A stretch of 64,000 nucleotides of DNA from Blastococcus xanthinilyticus (GTDB lineage Bacteria > Actinomycetota > Actinomycetes > Mycobacteriales > Geodermatophilaceae). How positions within the stretch are numbered: the first letter of the stretch is position 1; every line of letters begins with the position of its first letter. The stretch lies in NCBI RefSeq assembly GCF_008124835.1, contig NZ_VNHW01000015.1:28341-92340 (forward strand). The letters are read 5' to 3'. Under the pieces are notes generated by a model. The model did not search any database, had not been told where the DNA came from, and saw only the letters and a program-made list of their open reading frames with translations. Of the stretch, positions 1 to 7,910 are shown piece by piece. The position numbers and the translations under genes were made by a program.

Positions 1-57
1 CCGCACGCGTGGGACGGGAGGGACGGGACGGACGCGGGACGGCGCGTTTCCGGTGAC

Positions 58-2745
58 GTGCTCGACACGTTGAGTAACGACATGCACAGTGCGCTCGTGC
101 CCCCGGGAGCCCTGCACCACCGGGTGACCGCCGCCCTCAGCAACTGGCAGCTCGACGACGCCGAGCAGCTGCTCGCCGGGGCCGAGCGGGACGCCTCCCC
201 CTACGTCGCGGCCGCACCGGCCGGCGGCGCGCCCGAGGCTGCCCCGACGTCGCTGGGCCGGGCCTGGGCGGACACGCTGCGCGCCGAGCTGCTGGTGCGC
301 CGGCTGCGCGTCGCCGGGTTCACCCTCGTCGGCGACCCGGTGCCCAGCGGCTCCCCCGCCGGGCCGGCGCTGGACCTGCACGCGGGGGTCGCCGAGCTGA
401 TCGACGGCACCGCCGAGGACGCCGACCCGCGCGCGGAGTCCGCCTCCCGCGCGGCGCTCGCCATCGCGCTGGTCCGCTCCGCGAAGGCCGCCTTCGACGC
501 CGCCGACGACGACCTCCAGCGGGCCGCCGGCCTCGCCCGGCACGCCCGCATCGAACTGCTGTCCCGCCGCATCGACGCCGCCATGGACGAGGCGGTCGAG
601 GCGGCGAGCCTGCTCGACCCGGCGCTGGTGCCCAGCGCGCTGCTGGTCGACACCCTCGGCACGCTGGCCGGCGTCCTGGCCGACCTGGAGCTCATGCCGC
701 TGGCGCTGGACTACCAGCGCCGGGCGCACGAGACGGCGCAGGCCGCCGGGGCCGACCCCGCCGTCCTGGGCCCCGACGACCCCGATCCCGACGTGCTCGT
801 CGCCGCGTCCGCCACCCAGCTCGGCGAGCTCTGCGCCGAGCTGGGCGAGGGCCTGCTGGAGGACGGCGCCGCCGAGTCCGCCCGGCCGTACTTCGCCGAG
901 GCCCGGGAGCTGGCCGAGCAGGCGCTCGCCCAGCTGCCCCCGGGCGCTCCCGGCGTGGTGCCCGCCCAGGTGGTGCACGGCTGGGCGCTGGTGGGCCTGG
1001 ACGAGCAGGCCGCCGCCGTCGGGCAGCTGCGGGGCGCCGTCCGGCTCTCCGCGGCCGCCGCCGACCGCGACCGGCTGGCCTCGGCGCAGCTGGCCCTGGG
1101 CCGGGCGCTGCGCCGGCAGGGCGACGGCCGGGCCGGCGACGAACACCTGGTGGCGGCGCTGACGCTGGCCACCGAGCACGGCCTGCCCCGGCTCCGCCGG
1201 GCCGCGTTGCGCGAGCTGTGCACCCTGCACGCCGATCTGGACGACGCCGGCCGCGCGCTGCCCTACCTGCAGGCCTACCTGGCCGACGAGCTGGACCGCG
1301 TGGACGAGCGGCGCACCCGCTGGGTGGAGCTGTTCGGCCGCCGCAAGAGCCTGCTGGAGACCGAGCGGGCCGCCGGCCAGCTGCGCCGGCAGGCCTACGA
1401 GGACCCGCTCACCCACCTGCCCAACCGCCGCTACGCGGAGGCCCGGCTCGACGGCCTGCTGGCCGCCGGCGACGTGCCGGCCCTCGCCGTGGTCGACGTC
1501 GACCGGTTCAAGTCGATCAACGACTCCATCGGCCACCCCGGCGGTGACGCGGTGCTCCGCGCGATCGGCGAGCTGCTGGTCGCCGGCGTCCGCGACACCG
1601 ACGAGGTCTGCCGCTGGGCCGGCGACGAGTTCGTCATCCTGCTGCCCGAGACCACCGCCGAGCAGGCGGAGCGGGCCCTGGAACGGATCCGCGCCTCGGT
1701 CGCCCGGTACCCGTGGGTGGAGCTCGGGCTGGATCTCCCGGTCACCATCAGCGCCGGCATCGCCTCGGCCACCCGCGGCGACGACCGCAAGACCCTCTTC
1801 GCCGCCGCCGACGGCGTGCTCTACGACGCCAAGCGCAGCGGCCGCGACCGCGTGGTCCGGCTCTCCGCGCTGACCCAGACCCGGGCGGAGGACACCCGGC
1901 CCGGCGGTGCACCGGCGGCTCCGGCCCGGGTGCCCGCGGTCGCCGTCCCCGCCGTCCCGGTCGTTGCCGCCGTCCCGGTCGCGGACGCCGACCGCGCGGC
2001 CGCCGCCGTGCGCGGCGAGGCCGCGGGCTTCGCCTCGCTGCTCACCGACCCCTACGTCGCCCTGGCGACCGACCGGCCCGGCGAGCCGGTGCTCGGCCCG
2101 CTGCCGGCCGGCCCGGTGCAGACCGCGGCGCAGCCCGAGGTCGTGTGGGCCACCGGGCGCAGCACCGAGCAGGTGCTGGCCCTGGTCGCCCGGGCCCGCG
2201 CCGAGTTCCCCGACCGCCCGGCGCTGGTGCTGCGCGCCGCCCCCGAGACGCTGGTGGCGCTGGCCGCCGAGCACGGCCCGGCGACCACCATGGACGCCGC
2301 GGCGATGGCCGCCGCGATCGGCCCGCTCCCCTCGCCCGTGGGCCGGGCGACCGTGCTCTGCCCCGGCGGGCCGGACACCCCGGTCGCCGCCGAGGTGGCG
2401 TTCGTCGCCCGCGTCGCCGGCACCGAGGCGCGGCGGATCGACGACCTCACCGGGGCCGTCGGCACGCCGGACGGGGACCGCACGCCGCTCGAGGACGCCG
2501 ACTGCCTCGTCGTGGTCGCCGGCGCCGAGGCCTCGCTCGCCGCGGTCGTCGCCGCGCGCACCGACGTCCCGGTCGTCGCCGTGCCCACCTCCGCCGGTCA
2601 GCCGGTGGCGTTCGGCGGGCTCGCGGCGCTGCTGACGATGCTGAGCTCCGCCGCTCCGGGTGTCGTGGTGAGCACCGTGGACAACGGCTACTCCGCCGGG
2701 GTGTTCGCCGCCCGCGTGGCCCGGCGCGCTGCTGCTACACGGTGA
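58..2745 (+). CDS. TPR-like / GGDEF diguanylate cyclase / LarB-like fusion protein
   Basis: 895 residues from GTG 58; TTG 70 and ATG 82 are in-frame alternatives and no ribosome site decides. Residues 1-440 are alanine-rich helical repeats of TPR type. Residues 445-605 are a GGDEF domain: DPLTHLPNRR at 449-458, signature AGDEF at 521-525 (first Gly is Ala, tolerated in active cyclases) and an RDTD inhibitory site exactly five residues upstream. A Pro/Ala/Val-rich linker (about 605-690) leads to a LarB/AIR-carboxylase-like domain (692-890) with AGAEASL, VPTSAGQ, FGGLAALLTML and DNGYSAG. LarB makes the pyridinium biscarboxylate intermediate of the nickel-pincer cofactor from nicotinate adenine dinucleotide. 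Here the expected catalytic Cys position (NSCAPG in family members) reads SSAAPG, Ala865. larC follows on the same strand. The domain calls are clear; LarB activity is doubtful. Confidence 0.82.
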   Translation: MLDTLSNDMHSALVPPGALHHRVTAALSNWQLDDAEQLLAGAERDASPYVAAAPAGGAPEAAPTSLGRAWADTLRAELLVRRLRVAGFTLVGDPVPSGSPAGPALDLHAGVAELIDGTAEDADPRAESASRAALAIALVRSAKAAFDAADDDLQRAAGLARHARIELLSRRIDAAMDEAVEAASLLDPALVPSALLVDTLGTLAGVLADLELMPLALDYQRRAHETAQAAGADPAVLGPDDPDPDVLVAASATQLGELCAELGEGLLEDGAAESARPYFAEARELAEQALAQLPPGAPGVVPAQVVHGWALVGLDEQAAAVGQLRGAVRLSAAAADRDRLASAQLALGRALRRQGDGRAGDEHLVAALTLATEHGLPRLRRAALRELCTLHADLDDAGRALPYLQAYLADELDRVDERRTRWVELFGRRKSLLETERAAGQLRRQAYEDPLTHLPNRRYAEARLDGLLAAGDVPALAVVDVDRFKSINDSIGHPGGDAVLRAIGELLVAGVRDTDEVCRWAGDEFVILLPETTAEQAERALERIRASVARYPWVELGLDLPVTISAGIASATRGDDRKTLFAAADGVLYDAKRSGRDRVVRLSALTQTRAEDTRPGGAPAAPARVPAVAVPAVPVVAAVPVADADRAAAAVRGEAAGFASLLTDPYVALATDRPGEPVLGPLPAGPVQTAAQPEVVWATGRSTEQVLALVARARAEFPDRPALVLRAAPETLVALAAEHGPATTMDAAAMAAAIGPLPSPVGRATVLCPGGPDTPVAAEVAFVARVAGTEARRIDDLTGAVGTPDGDRTPLEDADCLVVVAGAEASLAAVVAARTDVPVVAVPTSAGQPVAFGGLAALLTMLSSAAPGVVVSTVDNGYSAGVFAARVARRAAATR

Positions 2746-2758
2746 TCCTCCGGATCAC

Positions 2759-3048
2759 ACCGCGGCCAGGTGCCGTCCCCCACCTGCGCTGAGCCGTTGC
2801 CCATGTCCCCGTCGGGAGGCCTCCGGCCCCCGCGACGGGTCCACCGCGGCCAGGTGCCGTCCCCCACCTGCGCTGAGCCGTTGCCCATGTCCCCGTCGGG
2901 AGGCCTCCGGCCCCCGCGACGGGTCCACCGCGGCCAGGTGCCGTCCCCCACCTGCGCTGAGCCGTTGCCCATGTCCCCGTCGGGAGGCCTCCGGCCCCCG
3001 CGACGGGTCCACCGCGGCCAGGTGCCGTCCCCCACCTGCGCTGAGCCG
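2759..3048. repeat. 84-bp tandem repeat, 3.5 near-identical copies
   Basis: Copies begin at 2759, 2843, 2927 and 3011, with a period of exactly 84 bp; the last stops after 38 bp. Each unit carries two self-complementary segments: caggtg/cacctg around a 7-8-base loop, and ccgtcg/cgacgg enclosing the palindrome ggaggcctcc. The copies look essentially identical, which points to recent expansion or gene conversion. No spacer variation is present, so this is not a CRISPR. Confidence 0.95.
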
Positions 3049-3080
3049 CTGACCCACCGCCGTCCTGGCTCACCATGAGG

Positions 3081-3114
3081 GGTCCTGGCTCACCGTCGAC
3101 GCTGAGCCAGGACC
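3081..3114. terminator. 12-bp perfect hairpin between array and larC
   Basis: Arms ggtcctggctca (3081-3092) and tgagccaggacc (3103-3114) pair perfectly around a 10-base loop. A partial extra copy of the left arm lies at 3062. No T-tract follows, so it could be an intrinsic-like terminator or a processing hairpin for the upstream transcript. Confidence 0.55.
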
Positions 3115-3120
3115 ACTGAC

Positions 3121-3137
3121 GATCAGGTGACCTGATC
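3121..3137. promoter_or_regulatory. 17-bp palindrome gatcagg-tga-cctgatc upstream of larC
   Basis: A perfect 7-bp dyad with a 3-base centre lies 27 bp before the larC start. It may be an operator or a small dispersed element: the sequence gatcaggtgac recurs at 63907 near the other end of the window. Confidence 0.4.
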
Positions 3138-3163
3138 ACGCTGGAGGACGGCATGATCGGGGC

Positions 3164-4375
3164 GTGACCATCGGGTGGCTGGATCTGGCGGCCGGCGCGT
3201 CGGGGGACATGCTGCTCGGCGCGATGGTCGACGCAGGGGTGCCGCTCGACGTGCCGGGCGAGGCGGTCGCCGCGCTGCCGGTGGAATCGGTGCGGCTGGA
3301 GAGCGAGCAGGTCACCCGGCACGGGCTGGGCGCCACCCGCGTCCACGTGCACGCTCCGCCCACGGACGCCGCCCGCACGTGGGCCGACGTCCGCGCCCTG
3401 CTGACCGGCTCCGCGCTGCCGCCGCCGGTGCGTGACGGAGCGCTGGCGGTGTTCGAGCGGCTGGCCGTCGCCGAGGGCCGGGTGCACCGCACCGATCCCG
3501 AGCAGGTGCACTTCCACGAGGTGGGGGCGCTCGATGCGCTGGCCGACGTCGTCGGGGTGGTCGCCTGCCTGGAGTACCTGGAGCTGGACCGGCTGTCCGC
3601 CTCCCCGGTGGCGCTGGGCAGCGGCTCGGCCCGCGGGGCGCACGGGGTCGTGCCGATCCCGGGGCCGGCGGTGCTGGAGCTCCTGGCCGGGGTCCCGGTG
3701 CACGCCGGGCCGGTGCCGGCCGAGATGTGCACCCCGACCGGCGCCGCGCTGCTGGCCGCCCGCGTCGACGAGTGGACGACGCTGCCCGCGCTGCGCCCGG
3801 AGCGGGTGGGCACCGGCGCCGGGAGCCGCGACCCCGCGGAGCTGCCCAACGTGGTCCGCCTGGTGCTCGGCGAGCCCGCCGACCCGGCGCCGGCCCGCCC
3901 GGTGGTGCTGGAGACGAACGTCGACGACCTCGATCCACGGCTGTGGCCGGGCGTCCTCGACGCGCTGCTCGCCGCCGGGGCAGCCGACGCGTGGCTGACG
4001 CCGATCCTCATGAAGAAGGGCCGGCCGGCGCACACCCTGTCGGTCCTGTGCCGGCCCGAGGCCGTACCCGCGGTGCAGGCCACCGTCTTCGCGACGACGT
4101 CGACGATCGGCCTGCGGGTGGTGGAGGTCGGCAAGGTGGCGCTGGAGCGCAGCACCGCGACCGTCGACGTGCTCGGCGGGGAGGTCGGGGTGAAGCTCGC
4201 CGTCAGCGAGGGTCGGCTGGTGAACGTGAGCGTCGAGTTCGAGGACGTCGCCGCCCTCGCCCGCGACCGCGCCCTGCCGGTGAAGGAGGTGCTGCGCGCG
4301 GCCGGTGCCGCCGCGGCCGCCGCCCACCCGATCGGCCCCGCGACGCCGGGCGGCACCGCCCCGCTCTGGAGCTGA
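3164..4375 (+). CDS. larC: LarC, nickel insertion protein for the nickel-pincer cofactor
   Basis: 403 residues from GTG 3164, preceded by ggagg at 3142. LarC (DUF111) inserts nickel into the pincer cofactor with CTP in the last step of its synthesis. The N-terminus has the family opening WLDLAAGASGDMLLGA, followed by a His-rich HFHEVGALDALAD segment. The C-terminal half carries ETNVDDLDP (about 250) and TPILMKKGRPAHTLSVLC (about 279-296), both hallmarks. In Lactiplantibacillus plantarum larC is read through a frameshift; here it is one open frame. It is the only full-length lar gene in view; larE and larA are not present. It could also serve a racemase or epimerase encoded elsewhere. Confidence 0.92.
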   Translation: MTIGWLDLAAGASGDMLLGAMVDAGVPLDVPGEAVAALPVESVRLESEQVTRHGLGATRVHVHAPPTDAARTWADVRALLTGSALPPPVRDGALAVFERLAVAEGRVHRTDPEQVHFHEVGALDALADVVGVVACLEYLELDRLSASPVALGSGSARGAHGVVPIPGPAVLELLAGVPVHAGPVPAEMCTPTGAALLAARVDEWTTLPALRPERVGTGAGSRDPAELPNVVRLVLGEPADPAPARPVVLETNVDDLDPRLWPGVLDALLAAGAADAWLTPILMKKGRPAHTLSVLCRPEAVPAVQATVFATTSTIGLRVVEVGKVALERSTATVDVLGGEVGVKLAVSEGRLVNVSVEFEDVAALARDRALPVKEVLRAAGAAAAAAHPIGPATPGGTAPLWS

Positions 4376-4382
4376 GCCGCCC

Positions 4383-5480
4383 TCAGCGCGGACGCCGCAG
4401 CCCGAGCGCGGCTACCGGCACGACGGCGAGCACGAGCAGCCCCACCGCGCCCACGCCGCCCGTCGCGAAGGCCGCGAACACCAGGAGCGCCGACAGCTCG
4501 ATCCCCACGCCCGCCACCGACGTGACGGTGGCGCGGTAGGGCCCGCTGATCCGCCGCTGCAGCTCCGCCTCCGCGGCCACCAGCACGGCCAGGTACAGCC
4601 CGTACGCCGCCGAGAGCAGCAGCAGCGCGGGAACCGGGGGCGCGCCCGGCAGCAGCAGGAGCCCGGCGCCCGACGCCGCCAGCAGCCCGGCGAGCGCACG
4701 AGCTCGTGGCCGGCCGGCCCGCCCGCCCAGTGCGGCTCCCGCGGCGCCGGCCAGCGACACGATCAGCACCGCGCCGGGGACCGCCACCTCCGGCACCCCC
4801 CGCTCGGCGGCGAGCACCGGGAAGTACTCCTCCATCCCGTCCAGCCCGCCGATCAGCGCGACCGCGGCGAGCGCTCCGAGCAGCGGCGGGCGGCGCAGCA
4901 CCGGCGCCAGGCCGGCACGGAGCGAGCCGCCGTCGTCCTCCTCGTCGAAGCCGCGCGGCGGCTCGGGGAACCGCAGGGCCAGGGCGCCGGCGCCCAGGCA
5001 CACCCCCGCGCTGACCCAGCCGACCAGCGGGTACCCGCCCACGGCGTAGAGGCCGGCGGCGGCCAGCGCGGTGGGCACCTGCACCAGCAGCTCGGCCGCC
5101 GTCATCGCGCCGTTGACCCGCGCGAAGGACTCCGCGGCGCCGACGTCGGCCAGCCCGTCGTGCACCAGCGCCTCGGCCGTGCCCGACGTGCACGCCCCGG
5201 CCACGCCCCAGACCACGAACCCCGCCACGAAGGTGCCGAAGGACGGCGTGGCGGTCCAGAGGACGAACGCGGCGGCCTGCAGCGCCCCACCCGCGGCGAG
5301 CACGCCCCGGCGGGACCACCGGTCGGCGAGCAGCCCGGCGGGCACCTCGGCCAGCAGCCCGGTCACCGACCAGACGGCGAACAGCAGCGACAGCTGCCCC
5401 GCGGAGACCCCGGTGTCGAGGAACAGCAGGGCGTACAGGGGGTAGAGCGGAACCAGCTCGGAGAGCGCGGCCCACCCCAC
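4383..5480 (-). CDS. MFS transporter
   Basis: 365 residues with about ten to twelve hydrophobic segments and an MFS motif A-like loop after helix 2 (GLLADRWSRRGVLAAGG). The GTG at 5480 is the only in-frame start; the frame is open back to a stop at 5532-5534. The protein is short for the family, but the first helix (ELVPLYPLYALLFLD) is intact, so it is not obviously truncated. It is convergent with larC, with 7 bp between the two stop codons. The substrate is unknown; the closest type is drug-efflux-like MFS. Confidence 0.75.
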   Translation of the reverse strand: MGWAALSELVPLYPLYALLFLDTGVSAGQLSLLFAVWSVTGLLAEVPAGLLADRWSRRGVLAAGGALQAAAFVLWTATPSFGTFVAGFVVWGVAGACTSGTAEALVHDGLADVGAAESFARVNGAMTAAELLVQVPTALAAAGLYAVGGYPLVGWVSAGVCLGAGALALRFPEPPRGFDEEDDGGSLRAGLAPVLRRPPLLGALAAVALIGGLDGMEEYFPVLAAERGVPEVAVPGAVLIVSLAGAAGAALGGRAGRPRARALAGLLAASGAGLLLLPGAPPVPALLLLSAAYGLYLAVLVAAEAELQRRISGPYRATVTSVAGVGIELSALLVFAAFATGGVGAVGLLVLAVVPVAALGLRRPR

Positions 5481-5727
5481 GGCGAGCCGGGCGAGGGCCC
5501 GGGCCGGAGGCGGCAGCTCGGCGGTGTCGGATCAATGTCGGCGCATGCCGGGACCGTACCCTTCCCTTCCGGCCCCGGCCCTCCGTTCTCGCGGCCGCGG
5601 ACCGGCACGGAGCGGGTGCCACCCGTGCGGGGGAACTGCTCCGCCGGGCCTCAACCACGTCCCGCGCCGCGCCGTTGCGGAACTGAACAGGCCGGAGCCA
5701 CCGGCCTGCCCCGGAGGGACGCACGCC

Positions 5728-7227
5728 ATGACCAGCACGGCCGGGTCCGCACCCGCGCGCGGCCGTGCGGCCGGCCCGGGAGCCGACCCCGAGCTGCCGG
5801 TCATGGACGCCGACCCCGCCCTCGACGGCCTGGTGCGGGCCGCCGCCGCCCTGACGGGCATGCGCTGCGCATCGGTGATCACCATGGACACCGCCGTCAT
5901 GCGGGTCATGGCGGTGCACGGCTTCCGCGGGGCCTCCTGGCCGCGCGACGGCTCGGTCGTGGCGACGGTGCTCGCGCGCGGGCCGGGCGCGCAGACCTGC
6001 GACGACCTGGCCACCGAGACGCAGTTCGCCCGGAGCCCCTGGCTGGACGGCCGACGCGGCCGGATGCGGGCCTTCGGCTGCGCACCGGTGGTGCTGGACG
6101 GCGTCCTGCTGGCCGCCGTCTGCGTCTTCGACGACGCGCCGCACTCCTTCACCGACGCGGAGCGCAGCCGGCTCACCGACGTCGCCACCGCCGTCGCCGC
6201 CTTGGTGCGCGCGGCGCAGCAGGCCCGGGAGCTGGCCGACCTCGCCGCCGCGACCCAGCTCGCGCACACCGAGACCGCCCGGGCGCACGCCGAGCTCGCC
6301 CGCTCGACCGCGTTCACCCGCGCGCTGCTCGAGGTGCTGCCGGTCGGGGTCATCGGCGGGGACGCCGAGGGACGAGTGACCCTCTTCAACGCCACCGCCC
6401 GCGAATGGCACGGCCTGGACGCCGACCCCACGGTGGCCCTGGAGGACATCCCGCGCGCCTTCGGGCTCACCGACGTCCACGGCGCCCCCGTCGAGTACGA
6501 GGACGTCCCCTTCCGGCGGGTCTACACGGAGGGACGCGTGGACGACGCCGAGATGGGCATCGCCCTCCCCGGCCGGAGCCTGCGCCGCGTATGCGGCTCG
6601 GGCGCCCAGGTGCGCGACGACGACGGCGCCCTGCTGGGCATCGTCGTGACGCTGACCGACGTCACCGAGCAGCGTGCGCTGGAGGCCGCGCTCCGCGATG
6701 CGGCGCTGCACGACCCCCTCACCGGCCTGCCCAACCGGAACCTGCTCCTGGACCGGCTGGACCAGAGCCTGGCCGCCGCCGAGCGGGCTCACCGGCCGAT
6801 GGCGGTGCTGTACTGCGACCTCGACGGGTTCAAGCCGGTCAACGACACCGCCGGGCACGCCGCCGGTGACGAGGTGCTCGTGGCGGCCGCCGGCCGGCTG
6901 GCCGCCGCGGTCCGCCCCGGCGACACGGTGGCGCGCATCGGCGGCGACGAGTTCGTCGTGCTGTGCCCGGAGGCCGGCTCCGAGCAGGCCGCCCAGGTCA
7001 TCGCCGACCGGATCACCGCCGCCTTCGACGAGCCCCTGCGCCGGGGGAACGGCGACGAGCACGCCGTCGGCATCAGCATCGGGCTGGCGCTCTGCGGACC
7101 CGGTGAGACCCCCGACTCGGCGCTCGCGGCCTCCGACGCCGCCATGTACCGGGTGAAGGCGGCCCGCCGGGGCGCCCGCGTCCCCACGCCCCGCCCGGTG
7201 ACCGATCCCACCGTCCCCGCTCCCTGA
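5728..7227 (+). CDS. GAF-PAS-GGDEF diguanylate cyclase
   Basis: 499 residues from ATG 5728, which has ggaggg about 10 bases upstream; the frame is open further upstream but without coding character. A GAF domain (about 25-170) is followed by a short helical linker, a PAS domain (about 200-310) and a GGDEF domain (about 325-485). The signature GGDEF is at 404-408 with the RPGD inhibitory site (395-398) five residues before it, so the active site and c-di-GMP feedback site both look intact. There is no EAL domain and no membrane segment, so it should be a soluble c-di-GMP synthase responding to a ligand bound by GAF or PAS. Confidence 0.88.
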   Translation: MTSTAGSAPARGRAAGPGADPELPVMDADPALDGLVRAAAALTGMRCASVITMDTAVMRVMAVHGFRGASWPRDGSVVATVLARGPGAQTCDDLATETQFARSPWLDGRRGRMRAFGCAPVVLDGVLLAAVCVFDDAPHSFTDAERSRLTDVATAVAALVRAAQQARELADLAAATQLAHTETARAHAELARSTAFTRALLEVLPVGVIGGDAEGRVTLFNATAREWHGLDADPTVALEDIPRAFGLTDVHGAPVEYEDVPFRRVYTEGRVDDAEMGIALPGRSLRRVCGSGAQVRDDDGALLGIVVTLTDVTEQRALEAALRDAALHDPLTGLPNRNLLLDRLDQSLAAAERAHRPMAVLYCDLDGFKPVNDTAGHAAGDEVLVAAAGRLAAAVRPGDTVARIGGDEFVVLCPEAGSEQAAQVIADRITAAFDEPLRRGNGDEHAVGISIGLALCGPGETPDSALAASDAAMYRVKAARRGARVPTPRPVTDPTVPAP

Positions 7228-7313
7228 CCCGGCCGACCGGCGGCCGCTACGGTGGACGGCCGAGAGGTCGACTGCCCGAGCCGCGCCCGGCAGTGCCGAG
7301 CGAGGAGTGGTTC

Positions 7314-7910
7314 GTGATCTGGTCGGTCGTCCTGGCCGCGTTCGTCCTCGTGCTGCCGGTCGAGCTGCCCGACAAGACGCTGTTCGCCAGCCTCGTCCTC
7401 GCCACCCGGTTCCCACCGCTGCCGGTCTTCGTCGGCGTCGGGACGGCGTTCGGCCTCCAGGTGGCGATCGCGGTCACCGCCGGGTCGCTGCTGTCGCTGC
7501 TGCCCGAGGCGCTGGTGACCGGGGTGGTGGCGCTGCTGTTCCTCGTCGGCGCGGTCATCCTCTGGCGCAGCGCGCGCAGCGGTGCGGAGGACGGCGGGGA
7601 GGCCGCCGACAGCCGCGAGCAGACGTCGTTCCTGCGCGCGGCCGCCATCTCCTTCGGCGTGCTCTTCGCCGCGGAGTGGGGCGACCTGTCCCAGCTGGCG
7701 ACCGCCGGGCTGGCCGCCCGCTACGAGGAGCCGCTGTCGGTCTTCGTCGGCGCCTGGGCGGCCCTGCTGGTGGTCTCCGGGCTGGCGGTCCTCCTGGGCA
7801 AGAAGCTCGCCGACCGGCTGCCGATCGCCATCATCCGGCGGGTCGCCGCCGGCCTGTTCCTCGTCTTCGCCGTCGTGGCCGCCGTGGAGACCGTCCGCGC
7901 GCTGACCTAG
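7314..7910 (+). CDS. GDT1/TMEM165 (UPF0016) family cation transporter
   Basis: 198 residues from GTG 7314, chosen because gaggag lies 6 bases upstream; GTG 7293 is in frame but lacks a site. Two halves of about three helices each carry the family's acidic motifs: ELPDKT (17-22) and EWGDLSQ (121-127). Members move Mn2+ or Ca2+ across membranes, usually for manganese homeostasis. The middle loop is short and acidic. The Pro in the first motif and Leu in the second differ from the eukaryotic E-x-G-D-K/R-S/T form. It stands alone on its strand. Confidence 0.8.
   Translation: MIWSVVLAAFVLVLPVELPDKTLFASLVLATRFPPLPVFVGVGTAFGLQVAIAVTAGSLLSLLPEALVTGVVALLFLVGAVILWRSARSGAEDGGEAADSREQTSFLRAAAISFGVLFAAEWGDLSQLATAGLAARYEEPLSVFVGAWAALLVVSGLAVLLGKKLADRLPIAIIRRVAAGLFLVFAVVAAVETVRALT

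Larger units (their letters stand above)
2746..3163. other. Non-coding larB-larC gap filled with repeats and hairpins
   Basis: This 418-bp gap holds the 84-bp tandem array, a 12-bp-stem hairpin and a 17-bp palindrome, each listed separately. Reading frames stay open across it on both strands, but only because 84 is a multiple of three. I see no gene. The ribosome site of larC (ggagg at 3142) lies at its right end. Confidence 0.8.

Noticed and set aside
2759..3048. CRISPR-like array
   Set aside because: The units are contiguous and identical, with no variable spacers and no cas genes.
2735..4327. Minus-strand frame with a 28-residue repeated peptide
   Set aside because: The peptide repeats simply mirror the 84-bp DNA array. 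The frame is antisense to larC and lacks a start site.
4305..6869. Long plus-strand frame of 854 residues
   Set aside because: It is low-complexity Arg/Gly/Gln-rich and covers the antisense of the MFS gene and an off-frame of the GGDEF gene.
3136..7416. A 1426-residue frame on the minus strand
   Set aside because: It is antisense to larC, the MFS gene's other frame and the GGDEF gene. Its composition is Arg/Ala/Gly/Pro-rich with no domain. It is open only because of GC-rich codon bias.
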